A stretch of DNA of 61,081 bases. It comes from Burkholderiales bacterium. Its GTDB lineage: Bacteria; Pseudomonadota; Gammaproteobacteria; Burkholderiales; SG8-39. How positions within the stretch are numbered: the first letter of the stretch is position 1; the number at the start of each line of letters is the position of its first letter. This document shows positions 8,601 through 17,124 of this stretch, one piece after another. The notes beneath the pieces are model-generated. The model had not been told where the DNA came from, ran no database searches, and saw only the letters and a list, made by a program, of their open reading frames with translations. The DNA lies in NCBI GenBank assembly GCA_014860395.1, contig JACZJU010000177.1:1-61081 (forward strand). Reading direction: 5' to 3'. A program made the position numbers and the translations under genes.

Positions 8601-10334
8601 TCAGCCCTTGATCACCCGCGGCAGCAGCATCTGGTGGCGCGGGCAGATGGACTTCGGGTTCTGGTAGACGGCGCCAGCAAACGCCTTCAGATACCCACGC
8701 AGCGCTTTCAGGTCGACGATCTCGTCGACGAAACCGTAGCGCGCGCAGTACGCCGGGCGCGAGGTGTCGTAGTACTTCTGCGCCATCTCGTTCATTTTCT
8801 GCGCCAGAGGCTCCAGCGGCTTGCCCGAGTCCTTGTCCTTGATCGCGCGGCGCGAGTAGGTCGCCACCGCGGCGGTCTCGCCGTGCATTACGTAGATCTC
8901 GGTGGCGGCCGTGCCCAGGGTGAAGGCGTTCTGGCGGTTGGCCGTGGGTCCGCCCATGATGTAATGCGCCGCGGCGCTGCCCTTGCGCAGCACCACCAGC
9001 ATCATCGGTATGTCGGCGTTCTGGATCGAGTACACCAGCGACTGCCCGATGCCGAGCAACTCCGCTTTCTCGGCGATGTCGCCGACGTCGATGCCGGTCG
9101 TGTCCTGGAACCACATGACCGGCACGCGGTCGCGCGCGCACAGGGTGACGAATTCGTTCATCTTGATCAGGCCCTGGCGGTAGAGCTTGCCGCCGATGCC
9201 GGGGTAATCCGCGTACTCTGGATAGCCCTTGGGCAGCAGGCCCTGGCGGTTGCCGATGGCGCCGACCAGCATGCCGTCGATTTTCACCAGGCCGGTGTAC
9301 ACCTCCGGCCCGTAGCCGGGGCGGAACTCCATGTGCTCGCTGCCGTCGACCAGGCGCGCGAGGATATCGTCAAACGAATAATCCGACTTCTGGTTGAAAG
9401 GCAGCAGATGGTAGAGATCGCTCTGCGGCAGCGTCGGCTCGGCCGGTTCGGCCACGCGGAAGAACTTCGGGTCGTAGGCCGGGATCATGCGCATGTATTC
9501 CTTGATGCCGTCGAGCACGCCCTTTTCCTCGTCGCAGACGCGGGTGAAAAAGCCGGTGGCATCGTAGTGAGTCGAAGCGCTGCCGGGCGGCTTGTTCTTC
9601 ATGTCACGGGTATTCGCGATCAGCTGCTCCAGCCCGGCGAGGTCGAAGCCGCCCTGGGGCGACATGCCTGAGACGATGCCGACGCCGCCGACAGCGATGT
9701 TCGCGTCCTTGTGCGCGATCAGGATGGTCGGGCTGATCGCCTGGTAGCCGCCGCCTGCAGGATTGGTGCCGTAGATGCCGGCGAGCACCGGAATGCCGGC
9801 CTGCTCCAGTTCGGCGTGGCGGAAAAACGGCGCGCCCGAGCCGCGGCGGTCGGCGTAGAACTTCTCCTGGTCGGGAAGCTTCACGCCGCTGCAGTTCACC
9901 AGCCACACCAGCGGGATGTGCAGCCGTTTCGCGAGGTTGGTCACGCGCAGGATGTTGTCTGGCTGCCCGGCGATCCAGGCGCCGGCGAGCACCTTGTTGT
10001 CGAAGCCGATGATCACCGCCCAGCGGCCGCCGATCTTGCCCAGGCCGTCGACCACGTTGGTCGTGCCCTCTTCGTTGTCCGCCGGGTTGTAGAGGCTGTG
10101 CAGCGGCTGCCAGGTGCCCGGATCGACCAGGTATTCCAGGCGCTGGTACACGGTCAGCCCGCCGCGCTCGTTGATCTTGGCCGCGGGTATGCCGACTTCC
10201 TCCGCGGCTTTCTTCGCGACGGCGATTTCCGCTTCGATCGCTTCCAGCTTCGTGCGGCTCTCCTGCGTGCGCGCGATGCGGTTTTCTTTCAGCGCCTTGC
10301 CGAAGCCCGGCATTTTTTCGAAATAGGGTCTCAT
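8601..10334 (-). CDS. gcdA: Glutaconyl-CoA decarboxylase alpha subunit (carboxyltransferase)
   Basis: The 577-residue protein matches the glutaconyl-CoA decarboxylase alpha subunit closely in length and order. It has two crotonase-like halves; KLYRQGLIKMNEFVTLCAR, WFQDTTGIDVGDIAEKAELLG and the C-terminal YQNPKSICPRHQMLLPR are diagnostic. The N-terminal half carries GIYGTNPAGGGYQAISPT. This subunit moves the carboxyl group of glutaconyl-CoA onto a biotin carrier, giving crotonyl-CoA. In the known enzyme a membrane beta subunit then releases CO2 and pumps sodium ions. AGGAA precedes ATG 10334. The neighbouring biotin carrier and acyl-CoA dehydrogenase fit a glutaryl-CoA pathway, but no beta subunit (gcdB) is in the window. 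A related methylmalonyl-type carboxyltransferase is the alternative. Confidence 0.85.
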   Translation of the reverse strand: MRPYFEKMPGFGKALKENRIARTQESRTKLEAIEAEIAVAKKAAEEVGIPAAKINERGGLTVYQRLEYLVDPGTWQPLHSLYNPADNEEGTTNVVDGLGKIGGRWAVIIGFDNKVLAGAWIAGQPDNILRVTNLAKRLHIPLVWLVNCSGVKLPDQEKFYADRRGSGAPFFRHAELEQAGIPVLAGIYGTNPAGGGYQAISPTILIAHKDANIAVGGVGIVSGMSPQGGFDLAGLEQLIANTRDMKNKPPGSASTHYDATGFFTRVCDEEKGVLDGIKEYMRMIPAYDPKFFRVAEPAEPTLPQSDLYHLLPFNQKSDYSFDDILARLVDGSEHMEFRPGYGPEVYTGLVKIDGMLVGAIGNRQGLLPKGYPEYADYPGIGGKLYRQGLIKMNEFVTLCARDRVPVMWFQDTTGIDVGDIAEKAELLGIGQSLVYSIQNADIPMMLVVLRKGSAAAHYIMGGPTANRQNAFTLGTAATEIYVMHGETAAVATYSRRAIKDKDSGKPLEPLAQKMNEMAQKYYDTSRPAYCARYGFVDEIVDLKALRGYLKAFAGAVYQNPKSICPRHQMLLPRVIKG

Positions 10335-10397
10335 GCTGGTTCCTTTTTTTGCGCGGGGTTAGAACCCCGTTTATTCGTTGGGCAATCTTTACAAAAT

Positions 10398-10476
10398 GTC
10401 ATTCCGAGGCCGACGGCCGGGGAATCCGCTTTTTGTACGCTATGAAAAGCAGATTCCTCGCGTTGCTAGGAATGAC
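10398..10476. repeat. Inverted-repeat element, family 1 copy A (GTCATTCCGAGG...)
   Basis: A 79-base imperfect palindrome that begins GTCATTCC and ends GGAATGAC, with an inner GGGGAATCCGCTTTTT / AAAAGCAGATTCCT pairing. A second copy of the same design is at 54085-54162. It lies between the acyl-CoA dehydrogenase and gcdA genes and would form a long hairpin in their shared transcript. Elements with these ends are scattered widely in bacterial genomes as non-coding mobile repeats. Confidence 0.85.
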
Positions 10477-10500
10477 AGAATTGGGACTGCTGGCGTTGCC

Positions 10501-11661
10501 CTACTCCCGGTTGGGCGTGAAGCCCAGCGCCATGCCAGAGATCAGGATCTTCTGGATGTTGGACGTGCCTTCGACGATCTGCAGCGATTTGGCATCGCGG
10601 TAGAAGCGCTCCGCCGGATACTCGGTCGAATAGCCGTAGGAACCGTAGATCTTCATGCACTCGTTGGCCGCGTGCACCGCCGCCTCGGAGGCGGCGTACT
10701 TGGCCACCGAAGTCTCATACTGATTCGGCTTGCCCTGATCCTTCAGCCAGGCCGCCCGGTACACCAGCATCTGCGCCGACTGGTGCTCGACCACCATTTC
10801 GGCGATCTGCGCCTGGATCATCTGGTGCTGCGAAATCGGCTTGCCGAACTGGGTGCGCTCGTTGGCATAGTTGATCGCAAGGTCCAGCGCCCCGCCGGCG
10901 ACACCCAGCGCACCCGCGGCGCAGCCCAGCCGCGTCTGGTTCAATTGCCACATGCAGACGCGGAAGCCCTCGCCCGGCTTGCCGAGCACGTTTTCCTTGG
11001 GCACCTTCATGCCCTCGAACACGAATTCGCCGGTGGGTGCGCAGCGCAGGCCGAGCTTGGTCTCGATCGCGCGCGCGCTGCAACCTTTCATCTTCTTCGG
11101 CTCGATGATGAATGCGGTGATACCTTTGTTGCCTTTTTCCCTGTCGGTGTAGGCGTAGAGCAGCCCGGCGTCGCCCACGTGCGCCTGCGAGATCCACATC
11201 TTGCTGCCGTGGATTTCCCAGTGATCGCCCTTGTCCAGAGCGTGGGTCTTCATGCTGGCGACATCAGAACCGGTATTGGACTCGGTCATCGCGAAGAACC
11301 CGAGCTGCGTGCCCGCCACCCAGCCGGGAACGTATTTTTTCTTTTGCGCATCGGTGCCGAATTTGCTCACGGTCAGCGCCGGACCCAGGTTCTGCATGTT
11401 GAATGGCAGCCGCCAGGACGCCGATATCTTGCCGATCTGCTCGGCCATCAGCACCGACTCCATGAAACCCATGCCGCTGCCGCCCAGTTCCTCCGGCACC
11501 GCACAGGAGAAAAAGCCGAGTTCGCCCATCTTGGCGACGCGATCCGGGCGAAACTCGTGCTTCGCCTCTTCCTGCTCGAGCGTCGGTGCAATCTCTTCCG
11601 CGGCGAATCGCTTGGCCGTGTCCTGGATCAGTCGCTGTTCTTCGGTAAGTTCAAAATTCAT
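10501..11661 (-). CDS. Acyl-CoA dehydrogenase, probable glutaryl-CoA dehydrogenase (non-decarboxylating type)
   Basis: A 386-residue FAD acyl-CoA dehydrogenase. It has the signature FAMTESNTGSD at 123-133, the FAD-contact WISQAH at 156-161, RTQFGKPI at 269-276 and the catalytic glutamate E364 in VEGTSNIQ. It would oxidise an acyl-CoA at C2-C3 and pass electrons to ETF. Its place between a biotin carrier gene and gcdA argues that the substrate is glutaryl-CoA and the product glutaconyl-CoA, released for the separate decarboxylase. In aerobes one enzyme does both steps. That substrate call is context-based; butyryl- or other short-chain acyl-CoA remains possible. The family-1 repeat separates it from gcdA. 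Confidence 0.85.
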   Translation of the reverse strand: MNFELTEEQRLIQDTAKRFAAEEIAPTLEQEEAKHEFRPDRVAKMGELGFFSCAVPEELGGSGMGFMESVLMAEQIGKISASWRLPFNMQNLGPALTVSKFGTDAQKKKYVPGWVAGTQLGFFAMTESNTGSDVASMKTHALDKGDHWEIHGSKMWISQAHVGDAGLLYAYTDREKGNKGITAFIIEPKKMKGCSARAIETKLGLRCAPTGEFVFEGMKVPKENVLGKPGEGFRVCMWQLNQTRLGCAAGALGVAGGALDLAINYANERTQFGKPISQHQMIQAQIAEMVVEHQSAQMLVYRAAWLKDQGKPNQYETSVAKYAASEAAVHAANECMKIYGSYGYSTEYPAERFYRDAKSLQIVEGTSNIQKILISGMALGFTPNRE

Positions 11662-11695
11662 TTTTGCCTCGCCTATGTCTATTTTTCGCCGTTCG

Positions 11696-11908
11696 TCATT
11701 CGAGCACGATCAGGAGGTCTTCGTCCTCCACGCTGTCGCCGACCTTCACCTTGATTTCCTTCACCGTGCCGTCGCTGGGCGCGTACACGGTGTTCTCCAT
11801 TTTCAGCGCTTCGATGACCACGAGCTCGTCGTCTTCTTCGACTTTCGCACCGGGTTCGACCAGCACGGCCAAAATTTTTCCCGCCAGCGGAGCCAGAACT
11901 TCTGCCAT
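11696..11908 (-). CDS. Biotin carrier (biotinyl-lipoyl domain) protein
   Basis: A 70-residue protein that is only a biotinyl domain: two pseudo-symmetric beta halves around EALKMEN (residues 33-39), with K36 as the biotin-accepting lysine. The usual AMKM is here ALKM, a common variant. It is the first gene of the reverse set with the acyl-CoA dehydrogenase and gcdA, so it is probably the carrier (GcdC role) that takes the carboxyl group from glutaconyl-CoA. Classical GcdC has an extra Ala/Pro-rich linker, absent here, so the carrier is free-standing. ATG 11908 is preceded by GGGG-rich sequence. No biotin ligase is nearby. Confidence 0.85.
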   Translation of the reverse strand: MAEVLAPLAGKILAVLVEPGAKVEEDDELVVIEALKMENTVYAPSDGTVKEIKVKVGDSVEDEDLLIVLE

Positions 11909-12193
11909 GGTTACTCCCCTCTCGATTGAGTTCAGTTGTGTGTGTTGTCAAAACGCGTAGTCAAACGTCCGCTGCATAGTACTGCCGCGCCGCCGACTGA
12001 CAGCGTAAGCTAGCACAAAGCGCGCGTTTGCAGTTCGACCGAGATCAAGCTCTGCGCAATTCCGGCAAAACTCTTTTTATTTCCACCACTTGCATCAAAG
12101 TTTCGCAAGCGCGCGCAGGGCCGGTCGGGCCGCGTTCTCCCGCTGTCGGGCGCGCCCCTGCGGGCCTTGCGCGCCGACGCTATCCGCTATCAT

Positions 12194-12787
12194 ATGGGCG
12201 TGAGCACTATCGACTCCAAACGGCGTTGCCCCTGGTGCCTGGCCAGCGAAACTTATGTCGCCTACCACGACCACGAATGGGGAACACCCGTGCACGACGA
12301 ACGCACGCTGTTCGAACTCTTGATCCTTGAAGGTGCGCAAGCCGGCCTGTCCTGGTCCACTATCCTCAACAAACGAGAAAATTACCGCAGGGCATTCGAC
12401 AACTTTGATGCGCGCAAGATCGCGCGATACACCGACAAGAAGGTCGTGCGCCTGCTCGAAGACGCCGGCATCGTGCGCAACCGGCTCAAAATCGCCGCCA
12501 CCACACAAAACGCGAAGGCGTTTCTCGCAGTGCAGAAAGAGTTCGGATCCTTCGATCGCTACATCTGGCGCTTCGTCGGCGGCGAACCGAAGCAGAACCG
12601 GCGCCGCAGCATGAAAAGCGTGCCTGCGCGTACGCCGGAATCCGATGCGATGAGCAAGGACTTGATTGAGCGCGGCTTCAAGTTCGTCGGCTCGACCATC
12701 TGTTACGCCTACATGCAGGCCACCGGCATGGTCAACGACCACCTGACCGGATGCTTTCGCCATCCGCAATTGCAGGCAAAGCGATGA
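12194..12787 (+). CDS. tag: DNA-3-methyladenine glycosylase I
   Basis: The 197-residue protein has the Tag hallmarks: CPWC near the N-terminus, YHDHEWG, the core ELLILEGAQAGLSW with the glutamate that contacts 3-methyladenine, and the C-terminal TGMVNDHLTGCF. The first Cys and His plus the C-terminal His and Cys form the structural zinc site. Tag removes 3-methyladenine from alkylated DNA in base-excision repair. ATG 12194 is used because the conserved domain starts there; a start at 12167 would only add nine residues. Its TGA overlaps the ATG of the yqgE-like gene (ATGA), so the two may be translationally coupled. Confidence 0.93.
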   Translation: MGVSTIDSKRRCPWCLASETYVAYHDHEWGTPVHDERTLFELLILEGAQAGLSWSTILNKRENYRRAFDNFDARKIARYTDKKVVRLLEDAGIVRNRLKIAATTQNAKAFLAVQKEFGSFDRYIWRFVGGEPKQNRRRSMKSVPARTPESDAMSKDLIERGFKFVGSTICYAYMQATGMVNDHLTGCFRHPQLQAKR

Positions 12788-13539
12788 GCCTGCGAGATTA
12801 TTACAAAATCAGGGGATACCTCCCCTCATGCTCCCCTGGATCGGCCGATACAAAATTCATTTTGCAACGGGTTCTTAGAGCCTATTTCAAAATGAGGGGA
12901 CACGTCCCCTCATACTCCCCTAATTCGGAGGCCATTTCGTTAATTCTGAAATGGCCTCTTAGACTGCTGCTCTTCGCCGCCTTGCTCGGACCGGCAACCA
13001 TGTCATCCGCCCAGACCGTAGATACGGGCAACGGGGTGTTTCTGGTGGCGTCGCCGGCACTGCTGGATCCAAATTTCCGCCGCAGCGTGGTGCTGGTCAC
13101 CCAGGCCGCGGATGGCAGCAGCGTGGGCTTCATCGTCAATCGCCCCGGCCAGCGTTCGCTCGCCCAGATTCTGCCCGAGCACGAGGTGCTGAAGCGCTTC
13201 ACCGAGCCGCTTTACCTCGGCGGCCCGGTGGAAACTGCCGGCCTGTTTGCCGTGTTCCGCGCCAGCGTGAATCCGCCGGGTGCGCTGCGCGTGATCGACG
13301 ACGTATCCTTCGCCCTGGATCCCGCCGTGGTGGAACGACTGCTGCACGCCCCGCCCCGGCGGGTGCGTTTTTTCAACGGCTACGCCGGTTGGGCGCCGGG
13401 CCAGCTTGCCGTCGAACTGGCTCGCGGCGGCTGGTACCTGCTCAACGCCGACGCCAATACCGTGTTCCGCGACGACATGGACACGTTGTGGGAAGAATTG
13501 CTGCTGCGCGCACGCGCGGTCACCGCGTCCCTGCGTTAG
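12784..13539 (+). CDS. yqgE: YqgE/AlgH family (DUF179, UPF0301) protein with repeat-derived N-terminus
   Basis: From about residue 73 the protein is a normal YqgE domain: GVFLVASPALLDPNFRRSVVL, the conserved GFIVNRP, LYLGGPVE and the late GYAGWAPGQL. The role of the family is unknown. The 5' part is odd: residues 6-60 are encoded by two tandem copies of a hairpin repeat (12799-12962) that happen to keep the frame open. A hydrophobic segment (LRLLLFAALLGPATMSSA) resembles a signal peptide. Possible starts are ATG 12784, ATG 12892 (inside the second repeat, giving a signal-peptide-like N-terminus) and ATG 13000 (no signal peptide). I list 12784 because it overlaps the tag stop as ATGA; the true start is uncertain. 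Confidence 0.8.
   Translation: MSLRDYYKIRGYLPSCSPGSADTKFILQRVLRAYFKMRGHVPSYSPNSEAISLILKWPLRLLLFAALLGPATMSSAQTVDTGNGVFLVASPALLDPNFRRSVVLVTQAADGSSVGFIVNRPGQRSLAQILPEHEVLKRFTEPLYLGGPVETAGLFAVFRASVNPPGALRVIDDVSFALDPAVVERLLHAPPRRVRFFNGYAGWAPGQLAVELARGGWYLLNADANTVFRDDMDTLWEELLLRARAVTASLR
12799..12962. repeat. Hairpin repeat family 2, two tandem copies
   Basis: Two adjacent copies (about 12799-12879 and 12880-12962). Each has CAAAATnAGGGGA, a short loop, TCCCCTCATnCTCCCC, a spacer, an inverted repeat and TCTTAG at the end. The first copy shares an exact 29-base tail (12851-12879) with the copy at 51367-51395. The second has its own stem, GGCCATTTC / GAAATGGCC. They lie inside the 5' end of the yqgE frame. 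Confidence 0.85.
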
Positions 13540-13871
13540 CCAAAACGGCCCCCAACGGCTGTCAAGCCGGGTGTCTTCCGACCCCGGCGCCTGGTCCCCG
13601 GAGCGCCTATCCCCCCGTCCATAAACGAGAATCGGGTAGAGATCGTCCCTCTATTCGCGGTTTTGATTTCCTCCAAATGCATCAGTATCTGGACTCTTGA
13701 CTCAATCCGCTTGAGCCGTACCGATTGAGCTCTGATTGTGGAAGGCCATTTTATGCAGCAACCCCTGGACGCGATCCGGACATTGGCCTGGTCGCGATGG
13801 AAAAACAAGTCGGCCGGCGTATGCCCGACGTATATCGCGGATAACGCGTTGACGCCCTTCGATGGTGTGAA
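13540..13871. other. Intergenic region upstream of the signalling pair
   Basis: About 330 bases without a supported gene. A 40-codon open frame (13753-13875) overlaps the GTG start of the GGDEF-EAL gene as GTGA, but nothing else supports it. The upstream part is CCCC-rich. No clear promoter boxes were seen. Confidence 0.4.
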
Positions 13872-15602
13872 GTGACGGTATCTCTGATACGTAAGAAACA
13901 GCCACACTCCGCAGACGAGTCCTCCTCCTCGGCGCGCCAGCTCGCGCTGCTCGTCGAGCATGGAGTCGATCTTTATGCCAGGGTTTCCGCAGCGGGGTTT
14001 TTCGTCGAAGCCTCGGCAGGACTCCTGTCGCTGCTCGGCTACTCCTTCGAATACCTCGCAGCCGCACGCCTGCGCGACGTGATCGTCAGCGAGGACGTCG
14101 AGGAGCTGGAAGACGCGCTGAAGCGCTTAAGCGATGCCGCGGGGACGTGCGAGTGCGTCACCCTGCGCATGATCAAGTCGGTCACGCAAACCGCCTGGGT
14201 GGAACTGCGCCTGATCCGCGATAGCGGCGCCAGCGGCGCCGGCGTGCTGGTCGTGGGCCGTGATTTCACCGAGCACCGAAAGCGCGAGCAGGAGCTCACC
14301 CGAGCGGCGGCGCATGACGCACTCACCGGCCTGCCCAATCGGGCGCTGCTTGCGGCCCGTCTGGACCAAGCCCTCGCGCAGACCCAACGCAGCGGTCAGG
14401 GTTTTGCCGTGGCCGTGGCCGATATCGACGGATTCAAGCGCATCAACGATTCCCTCGGCCATGCCGCCGGAGATGCCTTGCTCATGCAAATAGCTGCGCG
14501 CCTGAAAGCCGAACTTCGCGGCGTCGATACCGTTGCGCGGGTGGGAGGGGACGAATTCGTGCTGGTGCTGCCCGAGATCGAGACTCCCGAACAAGCGGAC
14601 AGCCTGGCTAGACGTCTGATCGATTCGATGCAAACGCCGTTTCTGGCAGGCGAACATACGCAGTTCGTGACCATCAGCATCGGGGTTGCGCTGCATCCGA
14701 GCCAGGCGACGGATGCCGAGTCGCTTACGCGCTGCGCCGATGCCGCGCTCTACCGCGCCAAAGACCTTGGGCGCAACTGCTGGCAATTGTTCAGCCAGGA
14801 GCTGGTCGCAAAGCGCTTCGAATACCTCAAGCTCGAGCACGCCATGTTCGAGGGCGTACGCAACGGCGAATTTCTGCTGCACTATCAGCCGATCGCTCGC
14901 ACCGATGGCACGGTGGTAGGCGCCGAAGCGTTGATGCGCTGGCCGCATAGCGGGGGCAGCATGGCTTCCCCCGACATTTTCATTCCGATCGCGGAAACCA
15001 ACGGTTTGATCAATCTGCTCGGCGCCTGGGCGCTGCGCACCGCGTGCATGCAGGTGGCGCATTGGGACGGCGAGGGAATCCCGGACATGTCGATAGCGGT
15101 CAACGTGTCACCGCGACAATTCCGGCATGGAAATTTTTTCAATCAGGTTCGCCACGCGCTCGCCGAGTCGGGCATCGCTCCGTCGCGCCTGGTCCTGGAA
15201 ATCACCGAAGGCGTGCTGCTGAACAACCCGGAGCAGGTGCACGCCTTGCTTGCTTCGTTGCAGGAACTGGGCGTGCAAATCTCCGTGGACGATTTCGGCA
15301 CCGGCTATTCCTCGCTTTCCTACCTGAAGCGCCTGCCGCTGTCATCGCTCAAGATCGACAACTCGTTCGTGCGCGATATGACGACGTCGTCAAACGACAG
15401 GGTGATCGTGTCGGCGGTGCTGAGCATGGCGCGGGAGCTGGGATTGGAGGTGGTGGCCGAGGGCGTGGAGTCCATCGAGCAGCTTGAGTTCCTGCGAGAC
15501 AAAGGATGCCCGTACGTCCAGGGATACTACATAGGCAAGCCGATGCCGGCCGCGAATTTCGTCAGCGCGGTGAAGGCGCGCCAGGCGCGACTGAAACCAT
15601 GA
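13872..15602 (+). CDS. Cyclic-di-GMP signalling protein: PAS-like, GGDEF, EAL
   Basis: A 576-residue protein with no transmembrane segment. A PAS-like sensor occupies about 25-140 (ending FTEHRKREQEL). A GGDEF domain at 145-305 has intact GGDEF at 225-229 and an RxxD inhibitory site at 216-219, five residues upstream. An EAL domain at 320-575 has EALMRW at 352-357, NVSPRQF, EITE, DDFGTGYSSLSYL, KID and EGVE. All residues usually needed for both diguanylate cyclase and phosphodiesterase activity appear present, so the direction of activity cannot be predicted. The start is GTG 13872. The stop overlaps the ATG of the HDOD gene (ATGA), suggesting the two act in one pathway. Confidence 0.93.
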   Translation: MTVSLIRKKQPHSADESSSSARQLALLVEHGVDLYARVSAAGFFVEASAGLLSLLGYSFEYLAAARLRDVIVSEDVEELEDALKRLSDAAGTCECVTLRMIKSVTQTAWVELRLIRDSGASGAGVLVVGRDFTEHRKREQELTRAAAHDALTGLPNRALLAARLDQALAQTQRSGQGFAVAVADIDGFKRINDSLGHAAGDALLMQIAARLKAELRGVDTVARVGGDEFVLVLPEIETPEQADSLARRLIDSMQTPFLAGEHTQFVTISIGVALHPSQATDAESLTRCADAALYRAKDLGRNCWQLFSQELVAKRFEYLKLEHAMFEGVRNGEFLLHYQPIARTDGTVVGAEALMRWPHSGGSMASPDIFIPIAETNGLINLLGAWALRTACMQVAHWDGEGIPDMSIAVNVSPRQFRHGNFFNQVRHALAESGIAPSRLVLEITEGVLLNNPEQVHALLASLQELGVQISVDDFGTGYSSLSYLKRLPLSSLKIDNSFVRDMTTSSNDRVIVSAVLSMARELGLEVVAEGVESIEQLEFLRDKGCPYVQGYYIGKPMPAANFVSAVKARQARLKP

Positions 15603-17029
15603 CCCCGGAAAAGCAAAAGATATTCGATACGCTGTGGAACCGGATGGCCGAGCGCGGCGACTTTCCGACACTCGCCCACTCCATCGGCCACATCGTCGGC
15701 GCGGTACAGTCGCAGACCGACCATATGGAGAAGCTCGTCTCGGCGATCATTTCCGATTTTTCGTTGACGCAAAAAGTGTTGCGGCTCGCCAATTCAGCCA
15801 TGTACGCACCCTTCGGCGGGGAAGTCACCACGGTAAGTCGGGCAGTGCTGGTGCTGGGCCAGGAAACGGTAGGTCATCTGGCGCTGGGCCTGCGCCTGCT
15901 CGACAGCTTCAAGGGCATCAGCACCGATCGCGAAAAGCCCAAGCAGGCGCTCGCGCAGACGATGCTCACCGGCTTGGTCGCGCGGCGGCTTACCGAAAAT
16001 ACCGGCGTCAGGGACGGCGAAGAGGCCGTGGTCTGCGCCCTGCTCTCGCGTCTGGGCGAGCTTCTCTGTGTGTTTTACGCGCCTGAAGAATGGCAAAAAA
16101 TCGAGCAGAAGATGGAGGCCGAAAAGTTGTCCGCGGATGCCGCGGCCGCGGCCGTCCTTGGGATCAGCCTAACGGAACTCGGGCAGGAAATCGCCGCCCG
16201 CTGGGGCTTGCCGGTGAAACTTCGCGAGGCGCTCAAGCCGTTCAAGCCCAGCGGCAGCGATCAGCCCTTGTCGCACATCGGCTGGCTGCAAGCGATGTCC
16301 GCATTTTCGGGCGAGCTCGCGCACGCCATGGCATCCAAGAATCCCGCCTTGGCCAAGGCCGCGACTGACCGTTTCGCGCCGCTGGTGGCGATGGATATCC
16401 AGACCACGCGTGCCGCGATGCACACCCTATCCGAGGAGGCCAGCACGGAAGGCGGCTGGGAGGGGCTGGCGGACGTATATTTCCACAAAGTCGGCGAAGA
16501 GAAATCGGGAAAGCCGGCCGATGCCGAAAAAAGGCTGGCAGCCGGGGTCGCCGAAATCGCGCGCTCGGCCAAGGAATGCGCATTTCCGGTATTGCTGGGC
16601 ATGGCGCTGGAAGTACTGAAGAACAGCCTGGGTTGCGTTCGCACCATCGCTTTCGTGCTCGACCCCGCCTCCGGCGGCTACAGGGCACGCGCGGGCTTCG
16701 GCGAGCCCCTGGCGGGGAAACTCACTGCGCTCTCCTTCGAAGGCGGTTTTGCACCGGACATATTTCACCTGACGCTGTCATCGAAGACGCCGATCCATAT
16801 AGAGAATGCCGCCGACATCTCGATCCGCTCGCGCATCCCGCCGTGGCACCGGCATGCGCTGGGCGATGCACGCTCGCTCATGCTGCTTCCGATTTTCCTG
16901 AAAGAGCGGGCGGTGGCGCTGCTCTACGGCGACTGGACGGCGGGTGAAACCGTGCCCCTGGCCGAAAAGGAAGGCCAGCTTCTCAGAGCGATGATTTCCG
17001 AAATCCAGGCAGCCGTTCAGCTGGTCTAA
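15599..17029 (+). CDS. HDOD-domain protein with C-terminal GAF-like domain
   Basis: A 476-residue protein. Residues 10-210 are an HDOD domain: FPTLAHSIGHI, ISDFSLTQKVLRLANSAMYA, VTTVSRAVLVLGQETV and LLSRLGELL. It has the HDOD pattern without the metal-binding His/Asp pairs of true HD phosphohydrolases. After a linker, residues 325-476 look like a GAF domain (LKNSLGCVRTIAFVLDPASGG, ARSLMLLPIFLKERAVALLYGDW). HDOD proteins serve in bacterial signalling and motility control without known catalysis. ATG 15599 overlaps the stop of the GGDEF-EAL gene by four bases. It may read out or localise the c-di-GMP signal; that is inference from the coupling. Confidence 0.88.
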   Translation: MTPEKQKIFDTLWNRMAERGDFPTLAHSIGHIVGAVQSQTDHMEKLVSAIISDFSLTQKVLRLANSAMYAPFGGEVTTVSRAVLVLGQETVGHLALGLRLLDSFKGISTDREKPKQALAQTMLTGLVARRLTENTGVRDGEEAVVCALLSRLGELLCVFYAPEEWQKIEQKMEAEKLSADAAAAAVLGISLTELGQEIAARWGLPVKLREALKPFKPSGSDQPLSHIGWLQAMSAFSGELAHAMASKNPALAKAATDRFAPLVAMDIQTTRAAMHTLSEEASTEGGWEGLADVYFHKVGEEKSGKPADAEKRLAAGVAEIARSAKECAFPVLLGMALEVLKNSLGCVRTIAFVLDPASGGYRARAGFGEPLAGKLTALSFEGGFAPDIFHLTLSSKTPIHIENAADISIRSRIPPWHRHALGDARSLMLLPIFLKERAVALLYGDWTAGETVPLAEKEGQLLRAMISEIQAAVQLV

Positions 17030-17040
17030 ACCCGTACACG

Positions 17041-17075
17041 CATTTCAAGAGGAGGGGATACCTCCCCCTCGTCTC
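17041..17075. repeat. Partial hairpin of repeat family 2 between convergent genes
   Basis: ATTTCAAGAGGAGGGGATAC and the following CTCCCC form a short stem with a GGATA-type loop. They match the 5' half of the repeats at 12.8 and 51.3 kb. The element lies between convergent stops at 17029 and 17125 and may act as a weak bidirectional terminator, though no T-run follows. Confidence 0.6.
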
Positions 17076-17124
17076 GTTACAGCCCGCAAGAAGCATGCAG
17101 CACCGCTCGGCTGCCCCCGCGAGA

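Noticed and set aside
8163..9671. 502-codon open frame on the plus strand
   Set aside because: It is the antisense shadow of gcdA and the second SDR gene, without domain or start support.
13753..13875. 40-codon frame overlapping the GGDEF-EAL start as GTGA
   Set aside because: Too short, with no ribosome site and no family; kept only as a remark in the intergenic entry.
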